Shown here: piece by piece, positions 24,892 through 33,878 of the stretch
How the letters are laid out: each line of letters starts with the position of its first letter
Numbering within the stretch: position 1 is the first letter of the stretch
Assembly (NCBI GenBank): GCA_040387055.1
Contig: JAZKEM010000077.1
Coordinates: 1-48,280 of the forward strand
Source of the DNA: Stenotrophobium sp040387055
Lineage (GTDB): Bacteria > Pseudomonadota > Gammaproteobacteria > Nevskiales > Nevskiaceae
Direction of reading: 5' to 3'
Length of the DNA: 48,280 bases
The notes under the pieces: generated by a model
The model's database searches: none
What the model was told of the DNA's origin: nothing
What the model saw: only the letters and a program-made list of their open reading frames with translations
Program-made: the position numbers and the translations under genes

Positions 24892-24919
24892 AAAAAACCC
24901 CGATGGATTCCCATCGGGG
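24892..24919 (-). terminator. intrinsic terminator of accA
   Basis: CCCCGATGG (24898-24906) pairs with CCATCGGGG (24911-24919) across a 4-base loop, followed on the minus strand by six T. It lies 27 bases past the accA stop and marks the end of the long accA-containing cluster. Confidence 0.9.
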
Positions 24920-24946
24920 CTCTTAAGAACTACTGATGCGTAAGGC

Positions 24947-25924
24947 TTACGCCGACTTCGCCACAGGCGCCGTGTCATACGTACCGTAAGACATGAGTCG
25001 GTCATAACGCGTAGCCAGCAACTGCGTCATTGGTACATGGCGCAAGCGCTCAAGGTTGGTGATGAGCTTTTGCTTGAGTGTGGCCATCATTAATGCGACA
25101 TCACGATGCGCGCCGCCCAGTGGCTCAGGCACGATTTCGTCAATCAGCTTGAGGCCAAACAAATCCTTGGCAGTGATCTTCATTGCCTCTGCGGCTTCTG
25201 ATGCACGGCCAGCGTCTTTGAACAGAATCGAGGCGCAACCTTCTGGCGAGATCACCGAGTAGATGCTGTGTTGCAGCATCATCACGTGGTCGGCCACGCC
25301 GATGGCGAGTGCACCACCAGAGCCACCCTCGCCAATGACCGTCGCCAAAACTGGCGTGCGTAGATTCGACAGTTCGATCAAGTTACGTGCAATGGCTTCT
25401 GATTGATTGCGCTGCTCAGCATCGATACCCGGATACGCGCCCGGAGTATCAATTAAGGTAATGATCGGCAGATTAAACTTCTCTGCGAGCTGCATGATGC
25501 GCAGCGCTTTGCGATAACCCTCAGGCTTAGGCATGCCAAAGTTGCGGTAGACGCGCTCCTTAGCATCGCGACCTTTCTGCTGGCCGATCACGATAACGGC
25601 ACGGCCTTCAAGACGTGCCATGCCGCAAACAATCGCGGGATCATCGTAATAGTGACGATCACCGTGAAGCTCTTCCCAATCGGTAAAGATGGTTTTGATG
25701 TAATCAAGCGCATAGGGACGATGCGGATGACGTGCCATCTGCGCAACCTGCCAGGGCGTGAGATTGGAGAAGACCTGCTCGGTCAGCTCCTTGCTCTTTT
25801 GCTCTAAGCGGGCAATTTCTTCCGTAAGGCTGACTTCGCTACCGGCGGTGGCGTGACGCAGTTCTTCAATCTTCTGCTGAAGTTCTGCAACGGGCTGTTC
25901 AAAATCTAGATAGTTCAGGTTCAT
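24947..25924 (-). CDS. accA: acetyl-CoA carboxylase carboxyltransferase subunit alpha
   Basis: A 325-residue subunit of the carboxyltransferase that transfers CO2 from carboxybiotin to acetyl-CoA. N-terminal YLDFEQPVAELQQKIEEL and a coiled segment are followed by MARHPHRPYALDYIKTIF, FGMPKPEGYRKALRIMQLAEKFNLP, and the oxyanion-hole block IDTPGAYPGIDAEQRNQSEAIARNL with GEGGSGGALAIGVAD. The start is the ATG at 25924; no good Shine-Dalgarno is visible, and the preceding 15 bases of the leader can form the 3' arm of a long inverted repeat. Partner AccD is not in the window. Confidence 0.97.
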   Translation of the reverse strand: MNLNYLDFEQPVAELQQKIEELRHATAGSEVSLTEEIARLEQKSKELTEQVFSNLTPWQVAQMARHPHRPYALDYIKTIFTDWEELHGDRHYYDDPAIVCGMARLEGRAVIVIGQQKGRDAKERVYRNFGMPKPEGYRKALRIMQLAEKFNLPIITLIDTPGAYPGIDAEQRNQSEAIARNLIELSNLRTPVLATVIGEGGSGGALAIGVADHVMMLQHSIYSVISPEGCASILFKDAGRASEAAEAMKITAKDLFGLKLIDEIVPEPLGGAHRDVALMMATLKQKLITNLERLRHVPMTQLLATRYDRLMSYGTYDTAPVAKSA

Positions 25925-25930
25925 AGCTAA

Positions 25931-26022
25931 TTTATTGAGGCGGCTACGGTTCAATTAAACCCGCGAGCAGCCTTTAAAGTGTCCGTTATCCCATTAACAA
26001 AAAGTGCAGCCGCCTCAATAAA
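25931..26022 (-). promoter_or_regulatory. accA leader inverted repeat (15-bp arms)
   Basis: Bases 25931-25945 and 26008-26022 are perfect reverse complements of 15 bp, with 62 bases between. In the message the 3' arm ends six bases before the accA ATG, so the helix could mask the ribosome-binding region. Inside the loop GGTT(TAATTG)AACC forms a further small hairpin. The function is inferred, not shown. Confidence 0.5.
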
Positions 26023-26036
26023 TCAAATTACCACTG

Positions 26037-26123
26037 ATAATGATCGGGCAGCGCTATCTTTGCAGCCATCTTCACAATCACTAACGGCAGTTCATCTATC
26101 AGACGGGCTGGCCCGATCATTAT
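26037..26123 (-). repeat. second inverted repeat (13-bp arms) overlapping the dnaE stop
   Basis: ATAATGATCGGGC at 26037-26049 and its reverse complement at 26111-26123 are perfect, with 61 bases between. The distal arm overlaps the dnaE stop codon. Its size is close to that of the neighbouring accA-leader repeat, but the arms differ in sequence. No U-tract follows either arm, so it is not an ordinary terminator. Confidence 0.5.
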
Positions 26124-29100
26124 TCGTCGTCAGAGCCACCGCTGAACGAGCGCTCGAAGCGGCGTTCCGAAGCGGGCGGCGTGTAGCGGCGGAACTGCAC
26201 TTTAACGCAGTTCGGGCCTAAAAGTTGGTGCAGTGCCGTCAGGCAATCATCCTGTATGCGAATACGCCAATCCGCCCCAAATTCGAGCGTTGCGGTGGCT
26301 CGCGTATTGAGGTAGTTGACCGTAACCGGCGCGCCCTGCGCAGAACGATGCGGCGCAAGCACTTTTTGCAGCAGCGCCACATCCTGAGCCGGACGCTTCC
26401 AGTCCAGCGTGATGCGTGATGCATAGTCGGCCATCAGCGGGCCGGGATCGAGGAAATCTGGGTTATACAAACGCGGCTCGGCCTCGCGGCCTTCTTTGGC
26501 GACAGACATGCCGAATTCGGCAATCACGAAGATCAGCTGATCTACGCGTACGAAGGGCTGGTACTTGAGCCACTTGTCCGCATCTATCCACGTTGAAATC
26601 AGCGAGCCCTGATCATTGAGTGTGACCTTGTAGCTCGCGCGGCCGGATTTATCATCCTTATCGCCTTTGAAAAAACGCAAATCAGTGACCCACGCGGCGA
26701 ACATCTGTTTGCTGCGCGGCTGCCATTTCGTTTTGCCATCAGGCCCCGGCGGCAGTGGTGGCGGAATACCGGCAATCAATTCAGCCATGCGGCCCGAGCA
26801 GATCTGCGCGATCACATCGAGATAGGCTTCGATGGGATGGCCAGAAAGATAGTAGCCCAGTGTTTCACGCTCATGCGTCAATTTATCGCGAATCGACCAT
26901 TCATCAACGTATTCGGATTCGATACGCTCTTCCGCCTTTGGCGTTGATGAGCCGAGTCCAAACAATTCGTTTTGGCCACTACTCGCGCTCTCTGCCGCAC
27001 GCTCAGCCAATGCAATGGCTTTAGGCAAAGTTTTAAGTAGAGATGCGCGGTTCAGACCTAAGCTATCCATTGCACCCGAGAAGATCAGCGCTTCAAGCAC
27101 ACGCTTATTAGCTTTCTTCAAATCGATGCGGCGACAGAAATCAAAAATATCTTGGAAACGTCCATTCTTTTGGCGATCAGCAACAATGCCCGCCAACGCC
27201 GCTTCGCCAGCGCCTTTGACAGCGCCAAGGCCATAAACAATTTCACCCGGCGAAGGCACTGTGAATTTGAAGAAGCTGCGATTCACATCGGGCGCGTGCA
27301 CGATGAGCTTGATGCGCTTGCACTCTTCCAGCATAGCCACAACAGTTTCGGTATGGTCCATATCGCAGGACATCACCGCCGCCATGAACTCTGCGGGATA
27401 ATGCGTCTTGAGCCACGCGGTTTGGTAAGACACCAGCGCGTATGCAGCAGCGTGCGATTTGTTGAAGCCGTAGTTCGCAAACTTTTCCATCAAGTCGAAC
27501 ACGGTCGTTGCGACTTCTGAAGTCACACCACGTTCGACTGCACCTTGAGTAAATACATCGCGCTGCTTGGCCATTTCGGCCGCAATCTTTTTACCCATCG
27601 CACGACGCAACATGTCAGCGCCGCCGAGCGTGTAGCCCGCGAGGCGCTGCGACATCTGCATCACCTGCTCTTGATACACAAAGATGCCGTAAGTCGGCTG
27701 CAGCACGAGCTCCATATCGGGATGCTCATACACGATCGGCAATTCGCCACGCTTGCGTTTGCAGTACTCGGGAATCATGTCCATCGGGCCCGGTCGATAC
27801 AGCGACACGAGGGCGATAATGTCTTCGAAAGTATCTGGCTTTAAATCACGCGAAGCCTTCTGCATGCCCGGAGATTCCATCTGGAATACCGCGCCGGTTC
27901 CGCCAGATGCATAAAGCTCGTAAGTCTTTGCGTCTGTCAGCGGTAGTTGCAGTACATCAATCGTTTCACCGCGACCTTCACTAATGAGATTGACCGCTTC
28001 CTGAATAATCGTCAGCGTCTTCAAACCGAGGAAGTCGAACTTCACCAAGCCAACGGTTTCGATATCTTTCATATCGAACTGGGTGCGCATGCCCTCGCCA
28101 CCCGGTTCGCAGAACAATGGCGCAAACGCAGTGAGCGCAGCGGGCGCAATCACCACACCACCCGCATGCACACCTACGCCACGCGTGACACCTTCTAGCG
28201 CAAGGCCCAGATCAAGTACCGCTTTGGTGTCTTCTTCGGTGTCGTAAAGACGCTTGAGCTCCGGCACTTCTTCCAGCGCATCTGCGAGTGTTGCGCCCGG
28301 TGTATTGGGAATGAGCTTGGAGATGGTGTCGCCCACACGATACGGGTGACCCATCACGCGCGCGACGTCACGCACCACGCCACGTGCAGCCATGGTGCTG
28401 TAGGTGATGATTTGACCCACATGATCGCGGCCATATTTTTGCGATACATACGCGATCACGCGATCGCGATTGTCCATGCAGAAGTCGACGTCGAAATCTG
28501 GTAGCGACACACGCTCAGGATTCAAGAAACGTTCGAACAGGAGGTTGTACGGCAGCGGATCAAGATCCGTAATGCCAATGGCGTAAGCCACTAGCGAACC
28601 AGCACCAGAACCACGACCCGGTCCCACCGGGCAGCCATTTTTCTTGGCCCACTCGATGAAATCCGCCACCACCAGAAAGTAACCGGCGAAACCCATCTTC
28701 TCGATAATGCCGAGCTCGTAATCAAGCCGCTGTTGATAGACGTCAAGCGGTTGCGCAGCGGTGATTTGCGTCAAGCGCCAATCCAGACCTTCGAATGCGC
28801 GCTTACGCAGATAGGTATCCGTCGTGTCGCCTTCAGGCACCGGGAACTGCGGCAGATGATTAACACCGAAGGTCATCGTCAACGTGCAGCGACGTGCAAT
28901 TTCTAAGGTGTTTTCGACTGCTTCGGGCAGATCGGCAAACAGCTCGCGCATTTCATCAGCGCTTTTGAGGTATTGCTCCTCAGTGTATTCACGTGGACGC
29001 TTCTCATCATTGAGCACACGACCCTGCGCAATGCAGACGCGCGCTTCGTGTACTTCGAACTCGTCACGATTCAGAAAGCGTACGTCGTTGGTTGCAACCA

Positions 29101-29707
29101 GTGGCAATCCGACATGGCGCGCGAGCAGCGTTGCGGCGCGCACCCACTCTTCATCACCCGGACGTTTGCAGCGTGCAACTTCCAGATACAAACGTCCTTC
29201 AAAATTTTCTCGAAATTCTTTGACGGCTTGGAGTGCAGGCTCAACGTGATCGCCCGATAAAGCGCGGCAGATTGCGCCGTCACGGCCCGTCAGCGCGATC
29301 AGGCCTTCGTTATATGCGGTAAGCCACTCACGACGTACCAACGGAGAGCCCTTGGCCTGACCATCCGTATAGCTGAGCGAAATGATGCGCGTAAGATTTC
29401 GATAGCCAAGATCATTCTGTACCAGCAGTGTCAGGCGCTCGGGGCCATCGCCCTTCACACGCTCTTCCAACCAGATATCAGCACCGACTACCGGTTTGAT
29501 GCCCGCGCCTTCAGCAGCCTTGTAAAACTTCACCATCGCAAAAAGGTTGTTGCGATCGGTAATAGCTACTGCCGGGAGACCCAACTCCGCTGCACGAACC
29601 GTCAAGGTTGCGCCGGTACCACCGCCCTTGCGCCGCGGCGGTTCAACGCGAACGACGCCGTCGGTTAGCGAGAATTCGGTGTGCAAACGCAGATGAACGA
29701 AGCTCAT
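26120..29707 (-). CDS. dnaE: DNA polymerase III subunit alpha
   Basis: A 1195-residue replicative polymerase. The PHP domain starts at FVHLRLHTEFSLTDG. Polymerase motifs include PVGPGRGSGAGSLVAYAIGITDLDPL and SLPDFDVDFCMDNRDRV, carrying two catalytic Asp residues. TYGIFVYQEQVMQM, GGADMLRRAMGKK and NYGFNKSHAAAYALVSYQTAWLK follow. An internal clamp-binding motif is GQNELFG. The C-terminal OB and tau-binding region ends in a short extension (SERRFERSFSGGSDDE). The start is the ATG overlapping the rnhB stop (ATGA); a longer upstream frame is not supported. Confidence 0.97.
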   Translation of the reverse strand: MSFVHLRLHTEFSLTDGVVRVEPPRRKGGGTGATLTVRAAELGLPAVAITDRNNLFAMVKFYKAAEGAGIKPVVGADIWLEERVKGDGPERLTLLVQNDLGYRNLTRIISLSYTDGQAKGSPLVRREWLTAYNEGLIALTGRDGAICRALSGDHVEPALQAVKEFRENFEGRLYLEVARCKRPGDEEWVRAATLLARHVGLPLVATNDVRFLNRDEFEVHEARVCIAQGRVLNDEKRPREYTEEQYLKSADEMRELFADLPEAVENTLEIARRCTLTMTFGVNHLPQFPVPEGDTTDTYLRKRAFEGLDWRLTQITAAQPLDVYQQRLDYELGIIEKMGFAGYFLVVADFIEWAKKNGCPVGPGRGSGAGSLVAYAIGITDLDPLPYNLLFERFLNPERVSLPDFDVDFCMDNRDRVIAYVSQKYGRDHVGQIITYSTMAARGVVRDVARVMGHPYRVGDTISKLIPNTPGATLADALEEVPELKRLYDTEEDTKAVLDLGLALEGVTRGVGVHAGGVVIAPAALTAFAPLFCEPGGEGMRTQFDMKDIETVGLVKFDFLGLKTLTIIQEAVNLISEGRGETIDVLQLPLTDAKTYELYASGGTGAVFQMESPGMQKASRDLKPDTFEDIIALVSLYRPGPMDMIPEYCKRKRGELPIVYEHPDMELVLQPTYGIFVYQEQVMQMSQRLAGYTLGGADMLRRAMGKKIAAEMAKQRDVFTQGAVERGVTSEVATTVFDLMEKFANYGFNKSHAAAYALVSYQTAWLKTHYPAEFMAAVMSCDMDHTETVVAMLEECKRIKLIVHAPDVNRSFFKFTVPSPGEIVYGLGAVKGAGEAALAGIVADRQKNGRFQDIFDFCRRIDLKKANKRVLEALIFSGAMDSLGLNRASLLKTLPKAIALAERAAESASSGQNELFGLGSSTPKAEERIESEYVDEWSIRDKLTHERETLGYYLSGHPIEAYLDVIAQICSGRMAELIAGIPPPLPPGPDGKTKWQPRSKQMFAAWVTDLRFFKGDKDDKSGRASYKVTLNDQGSLISTWIDADKWLKYQPFVRVDQLIFVIAEFGMSVAKEGREAEPRLYNPDFLDPGPLMADYASRITLDWKRPAQDVALLQKVLAPHRSAQGAPVTVNYLNTRATATLEFGADWRIRIQDDCLTALHQLLGPNCVKVQFRRYTPPASERRFERSFSGGSDDE

Positions 29708-30315
29708 GACGCCGCCAGCACTTTGGCGCACGGCGCAAAGCTCATTCGATGAATGCTTGTCACGCCCAATTGACGCAACGCGGTCATATGCTGGGCAGTG
29801 CCGTAGCCTTTGTGCTTGGAAAAACCATAGCCAGGAAATTCGGCATCAAGTCTGTCCATCTCGCGATCACGTGCAACCTTGGCAAGAATGCTGGCCGCCA
29901 TGATTGATGGCTCTAGCGCATCGCCATCAATGATTGTTGTCACTTTACAGCTGAGCTTTGGCGCTTGATTGCCATCAACTAGTGCTTCGTGCGGCGCATG
30001 CGTCAGCGTTTCCACTGCACGCTTCATCGCTAGCAAGGACGCCTGCAGAATATTGATGCTGTCGATCTCGTAGCTTTCGGCGCGAGCAATACTCCAAGCC
30101 AGCGCACCCTGTTGAATCTTGTCAAACAGTTTTTCGCGCGCAGCGGCAGAAAGCTTTTTGGAATCGTTAAGACCTTTGATCTCGATCTTTGGATCAAGAA
30201 CGACAGCCGCTGCGTAAACCGGTCCAGCTAGACAGCCACGACCCGCTTCATCCACACCTGCAACGATGCGTTCTGGCGTCAAGAAATCACTTTGTCCGTG
30301 AGCGTTGTTCTGCAT
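29704..30315 (-). CDS. rnhB: ribonuclease HII
   Basis: A 203-residue enzyme that cleaves RNA in RNA/DNA hybrids, including single ribonucleotides. The catalytic block is VAGVDEAGRGCLAGPVYAAAVVLD (the DE pair), then LNDSKKLSAAAREKLF and SIMAASILAKVARDREMDRL with the third acidic residue. The C-terminal GYGFSKHKGYGTAQHM is family-typical. It sits between lpxB (two bases away) and dnaE (ATGA overlap), the common proteobacterial order. Confidence 0.96.
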   Translation of the reverse strand: MQNNAHGQSDFLTPERIVAGVDEAGRGCLAGPVYAAAVVLDPKIEIKGLNDSKKLSAAAREKLFDKIQQGALAWSIARAESYEIDSINILQASLLAMKRAVETLTHAPHEALVDGNQAPKLSCKVTTIIDGDALEPSIMAASILAKVARDREMDRLDAEFPGYGFSKHKGYGTAQHMTALRQLGVTSIHRMSFAPCAKVLAAS

Positions 30316-30317
30316 AA

Positions 30318-31457
30318 CTACTTGGCCAACAACTTGGCGATCGCATCAGCAGCTAACGCTGCAGAGTCACGCTTGAGTTCATTTCGAACAATGCTAAATT
30401 GTTCCAGTTGCTGCTCACGCACAAGTGGATTGCGTAACAAGTAAAGCACTTCATGTCCCAGCAACGCAGGTGTTGCTTGTTCCTGCAGGAGCTCGGCAAC
30501 AACAGGCTTCGGCGACAAAATATTCGGCAAGCTCACAAACTGTGTTTTCAACAAACCAATCCAACGCAAAATAACTTTGGCGAGGAACGATGCGCGGTAA
30601 GACACCACCATCGGACGGCCTAGCAGCAAGCACTCCAAGGTTGCAGTGCCAGAAGCGAGCAAAACCACATCAGCAGCGCGCATCGCTTCGCGCGATTGGC
30701 CATCGAGCAGCGTCCATTCAACACCCGGCGCGTGTTGAGCAATCGCTTGCTCCATGCCTGCACGCAGTTTCGGTTTGGCAACAGGCGTAACGAAACGCAC
30801 TCCGGGCAAACGTTGCTGCAGCCATGCCGCAGTCTGCGCAAATGTTTCGCCGAGATATTTCAGTTCGCCGCCACGGCTACCTGGCAGCACAGCGACGAGC
30901 GGGCCTTCTTCACGCAAGCCTAGCGCACGACGCGCAGCGCTCTGTGTGGTTTCATCATTAAGCTCATCAGCGAGTGGATGACCGATGTAGGCCGCGGGCA
31001 CATCGTGCGATGCGTAAAATTTGGGCTCGAACGGAAATAAACACAGGATCAGATCAACTGATTTAGCGATGCCCTTCACGCGGCCCTGTCGCCAAGCCCA
31101 CACCGTGGGGCTGACCATGTGCACGGTCTTGATACCTTGCTCACGCAAGCGGCGTTCAACCGTGAGATTGAAGTCCGGAGCATCGATGCCGATGACGCAA
31201 TCAGGACGATCTTTAGACAAGCGCTCGATGATGACACTGCGTAGTTTGAGAATGCGTGGCAGCACTTTGATGACTTCGGCAAAGCCCATCACTGAGAGTT
31301 CTTCAATGCTGGCAATTGGCTCGCATCCGGCCGCAATCATGCGCGGGCCCGCAACACCATAGAACGTTGCGTCTGGGTAACGTACTTTCAGTGCAGTGAT
31401 CAGCGCGGCGCCGAGGATATCCCCGGAAAGTTCGCCGGCGATCAGTGCAAAGCGCAT
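30318..31457 (-). CDS. lpxB: lipid-A-disaccharide synthase
   Basis: A 379-residue peripheral membrane GT-B glycosyltransferase that joins UDP-2,3-diacylglucosamine and lipid X. The N-terminal GELSGDILGAALITAL begins the family, with VSPTVWAWRQGRVKGIAKSVDLILCLFPFE and YIGHPLADEL. LAVLPGSRGGELKYL and LLASGTATLECLLLGRPMVVSYR mark the donor-binding domain. It follows lpxA by eight bases and precedes rnhB. Confidence 0.96.
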   Translation of the reverse strand: MRFALIAGELSGDILGAALITALKVRYPDATFYGVAGPRMIAAGCEPIASIEELSVMGFAEVIKVLPRILKLRSVIIERLSKDRPDCVIGIDAPDFNLTVERRLREQGIKTVHMVSPTVWAWRQGRVKGIAKSVDLILCLFPFEPKFYASHDVPAAYIGHPLADELNDETTQSAARRALGLREEGPLVAVLPGSRGGELKYLGETFAQTAAWLQQRLPGVRFVTPVAKPKLRAGMEQAIAQHAPGVEWTLLDGQSREAMRAADVVLLASGTATLECLLLGRPMVVSYRASFLAKVILRWIGLLKTQFVSLPNILSPKPVVAELLQEQATPALLGHEVLYLLRNPLVREQQLEQFSIVRNELKRDSAALAADAIAKLLAK

Positions 31458-31465
31458 AGCAGGAA

Positions 31466-32260
31466 TTAACGCGCCAACCGGCGCGAAGTGTTGATGAAGT
31501 CCAGCATTTGCTGCACGTGCGCAGAGTCCTTGGCCATTTCTGCAAGCTCAATTTTGACGTCGGCCATCACCTTGCCAGAACGATAGATCAGCTTGAAAGC
31601 GTCTTCGATCTTATCGATATCCTCAGGCGTAAAACCGCGACGCTTGAGGCCTTCTTTATTGATGATGCGTGGTTCAGCTGGACTGCCGGATACCGTCACA
31701 AACGGCGGAATATCGCCGGTAACGCCTGAGCTATACGACGTGAAAGCATGGTCACCGATCTTCATGAATTGATAGATCAAGGTGAAACCGCCCATTACCA
31801 CCGTGTTGCCGATATGCACATGGCCAGCAAGGCTAGTGTTGTTAGCAAAGATGTTGCCGTTGCCAATCAAGCAATCATGCGCAACATGGCAGTACGCCAT
31901 GATCAGGTTCTTGTCACCGATGCGCGTTTCGCCGTTCTTGGTGTCAGCCTCTTTCATTGTGCCGCGCTGAATCGTGACGTATTCGCGGATCACATTGTCA
32001 TCGCCAATCACCGTACTCGTCGGCTGATCACGTGTCGCAGTGAGATCTTGCGAGAGTTCGCCGATAGAGGCGAACTGATAAATCTTGTTGTTCTTGCCGA
32101 TCTTCATCGGCCCAGTCAGTACCACATGCGGACCGATCCAAGTGCCTTCGCCAATCTCAACGTCTGCACCGATGATGCTGTACGGTCCAACTTGCACGCT
32201 GGGATGTAGCTTAGCGCTGGGATCAATAATCGCGGTCGGATGAATTAATACGGTGCTCAC
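31466..32260 (-). CDS. lpxA: UDP-N-acetylglucosamine acyltransferase
   Basis: A 264-residue left-handed beta-helix acyltransferase adding the first acyl chain in lipid A synthesis. The hexapeptide pattern runs from IHPTAIIDPSAKLHPSVQVGPYSIIG through the first two thirds. The catalytic His is in the MAYCHVAHDCLIG segment. The C-terminal helical domain follows LKRRGFTPEDIDKIEDAF. The start is GTG. It follows fabZ by two bases and precedes lpxB. Confidence 0.96.
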   Translation of the reverse strand: MSTVLIHPTAIIDPSAKLHPSVQVGPYSIIGADVEIGEGTWIGPHVVLTGPMKIGKNNKIYQFASIGELSQDLTATRDQPTSTVIGDDNVIREYVTIQRGTMKEADTKNGETRIGDKNLIMAYCHVAHDCLIGNGNIFANNTSLAGHVHIGNTVVMGGFTLIYQFMKIGDHAFTSYSSGVTGDIPPFVTVSGSPAEPRIINKEGLKRRGFTPEDIDKIEDAFKLIYRSGKVMADVKIELAEMAKDSAHVQQMLDFINTSRRLAR

Positions 32261-32262
32261 GC

Positions 32263-32730
32263 TTACTTACCCTCGTCGCCACGGTCGACGTCTTTGATGA
32301 CGCAGGTCAAACCGGCTTCGCAAGCGATTTCATCGCCCACGTAAGCGGTGCCTTTAAATTTATAAACGGTGCGCTTCTGCTTTTCGAACTCGACTTTCAG
32401 CGTGAGCTGATCGCCAGGCACGACGATGCGTTTGAAGCGGCACTCTTCAATTGCTGCAAAGTAAAAAATCTTGCCAGAGTTGGCGCGCAGGCCCGTTTCC
32501 TGGCAGGTGTAGAGACCGCAAACCTGTGCCATGGCTTCCACCATCAACACACCGGGCATTGTTGGCAGGCCGGGGAAATGGCCCAAAAAGAAATGCTCAT
32601 TCATCGTGACATTCTTCAAGGCGGTCATCGATTTGCCCGGCTCATAGCCAATGACGCGATCGACCAGCAAAAAGGGATAGCGATGGGCCAACATGCCCAT
32701 GATGTCGCGAATATCAAAGATCGTGTTCAC
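32263..32730 (-). CDS. fabZ: 3-hydroxyacyl-ACP dehydratase FabZ
   Basis: A 155-residue hotdog-fold dehydratase of fatty acid synthesis. The catalytic His is in LAHRYPFLLVDRVIG's neighbour block EHFFLGHFPGLPTMPGVLMVEAMAQVCG, which also holds the active-site Glu. The start is taken as the GTG at 32730: GAGG lies six bases before it and it gives the usual family length, while an upstream ATG at 32742 has no Shine-Dalgarno. The gene overlaps lpxD by 17 bases. Sits in the standard lpxD-fabZ-lpxA-lpxB order. Confidence 0.95.
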   Translation of the reverse strand: MNTIFDIRDIMGMLAHRYPFLLVDRVIGYEPGKSMTALKNVTMNEHFFLGHFPGLPTMPGVLMVEAMAQVCGLYTCQETGLRANSGKIFYFAAIEECRFKRIVVPGDQLTLKVEFEKQKRTVYKFKGTAYVGDEIACEAGLTCVIKDVDRGDEGK

Positions 32731-33769
32731 TTTCAGCCTCATCAGATTTGCTTGTAATGCCGAGCTTGTTCTCGGCATGGCGGAGTCTTTGCTCCAATCG
32801 CTCTAAGCGTCGCACACGCGCCACTTGTTTGCGCCACTCCCTTGCATTTTCTACCGGCAAACCAGAGCCATACACCCCCTTTGATGGGAGGGACTTGGTC
32901 ACCATGGCAAAGCCCATAACAATCACATCGTCGCCAATCTCAATATGACCGGTAATGCCGACGCCGCCGCCAATCATGCAGCGCGAACCAATTTTTGTAC
33001 TGCCCGCAATGCCCGTACAAGCAGCGACTGCGGTATGCGCACCAATATGCACGTTGTGTGCAATCTGAATCAGGTTGTCGAGGCGTGCGCCATCGCCAAT
33101 GATCGTGTCTTCAATCGCGCCACGATCAATCGTAGTGTTGGCGCCCACTTCAACATCGTTGCCAATCACCACCGTGCCCAGCTGCGGTACTTCCACCCAA
33201 CCAGTTGGGCTCGGAGCATTGCCAAAACCACGAGAGCCAATCACCGCGCCCGCTTGAAACTGGCAGCGGTCACCGATGCGAACGTCATGCCCGATATGAA
33301 CACGCGCGACCAGAAAAGCTTTTTTGCCAAGCTGCGCGCCACGCCCAATGATGCTACCGGGACCGATGTAGGCGCCTTCGCCAATCACAGCGCCCGACTC
33401 AATCACCACCTGCGCCGCGACACAGCTGCCCTCGCCCAATTGGGCGTCAGGTGCCACGACTGCGCTTGGATGAATCCCCGGCTCGAAATCACGACTGCGA
33501 TCAAATAACGCAGCAATACGCGCAAATGCGAGATAAGGATCTGGCGCAACAAGACCATTGCCGGTAAATGTTGCACCGTCCCGCTTGCCCACAATCACCG
33601 CACCTGCCTGCGTATTCGCAAGCTGAAGACGAAATTTGGGGTTATTCAGAAAACCAATGCAGCCAGGTTTGCCGGGAGCCAACGAGCAAACGCCGCTAAT
33701 GACAATAGCCGCATCGCCTTTTAGTTCGAGGCCGAAGCGTGCTGCGATTTCGCCAAGAGTATGGGACAT
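32714..33769 (-). CDS. lpxD: UDP-3-O-(3-hydroxymyristoyl)glucosamine N-acyltransferase
   Basis: A 351-residue lipid A enzyme adding the N-linked hydroxyacyl chain. N-terminal SHTLGEIAARFGLELKGD is the uridine-binding domain. A long left-handed beta helix follows (HPSAVVAPDAQLGEGSCVAAQVVIE and onward), with the catalytic His expected in LIQIAHNVHIG. The C-terminal helix (EWRKQVARVRRLERLEQRLRH) forms the trimer coiled coil. The end overlaps the fabZ GTG. Confidence 0.96.
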   Translation of the reverse strand: MSHTLGEIAARFGLELKGDAAIVISGVCSLAPGKPGCIGFLNNPKFRLQLANTQAGAVIVGKRDGATFTGNGLVAPDPYLAFARIAALFDRSRDFEPGIHPSAVVAPDAQLGEGSCVAAQVVIESGAVIGEGAYIGPGSIIGRGAQLGKKAFLVARVHIGHDVRIGDRCQFQAGAVIGSRGFGNAPSPTGWVEVPQLGTVVIGNDVEVGANTTIDRGAIEDTIIGDGARLDNLIQIAHNVHIGAHTAVAACTGIAGSTKIGSRCMIGGGVGITGHIEIGDDVIVMGFAMVTKSLPSKGVYGSGLPVENAREWRKQVARVRRLERLEQRLRHAENKLGITSKSDEAESEHDL

Positions 33770-33830
33770 AGTGCCTAGGGCCTGTTAACGCTAATGCGCA
33801 GGATAAACGAAGGCGCCATCAAACGCGCAA

Positions 33831-33862
33831 CGCCGCTCCTCCCTTCACAGGAAGGAGCGGCG
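33831..33862 (-). terminator. strong hairpin between skp and lpxD
   Basis: CGCCGCTCCT and AGGAGCGGCG form a perfect 10-bp stem with a 12-base loop, 17 bases past the skp stop. The T-tract after it on the minus strand is weak (TTGCGCGTTTG), so it may be a partial terminator or a 3'-end-stabilising element. Confidence 0.55.
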
Positions 33863-33878
33863 TGCGGTGATGCAGAAC

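Noticed and set aside
25931..26022. Reading the dnaE-accA inverted repeat as a small transposon-derived element (MITE)
   Set aside because: The ends have no convincing target-site duplication and no second copy is seen in the window; a genome-wide search could revive this idea.
25979..26221. A small plus-strand frame over the dnaE-accA gap
   Set aside because: It partly overlaps dnaE antisense and lacks a Shine-Dalgarno; its sequence follows from the inverted repeats rather than a protein family.
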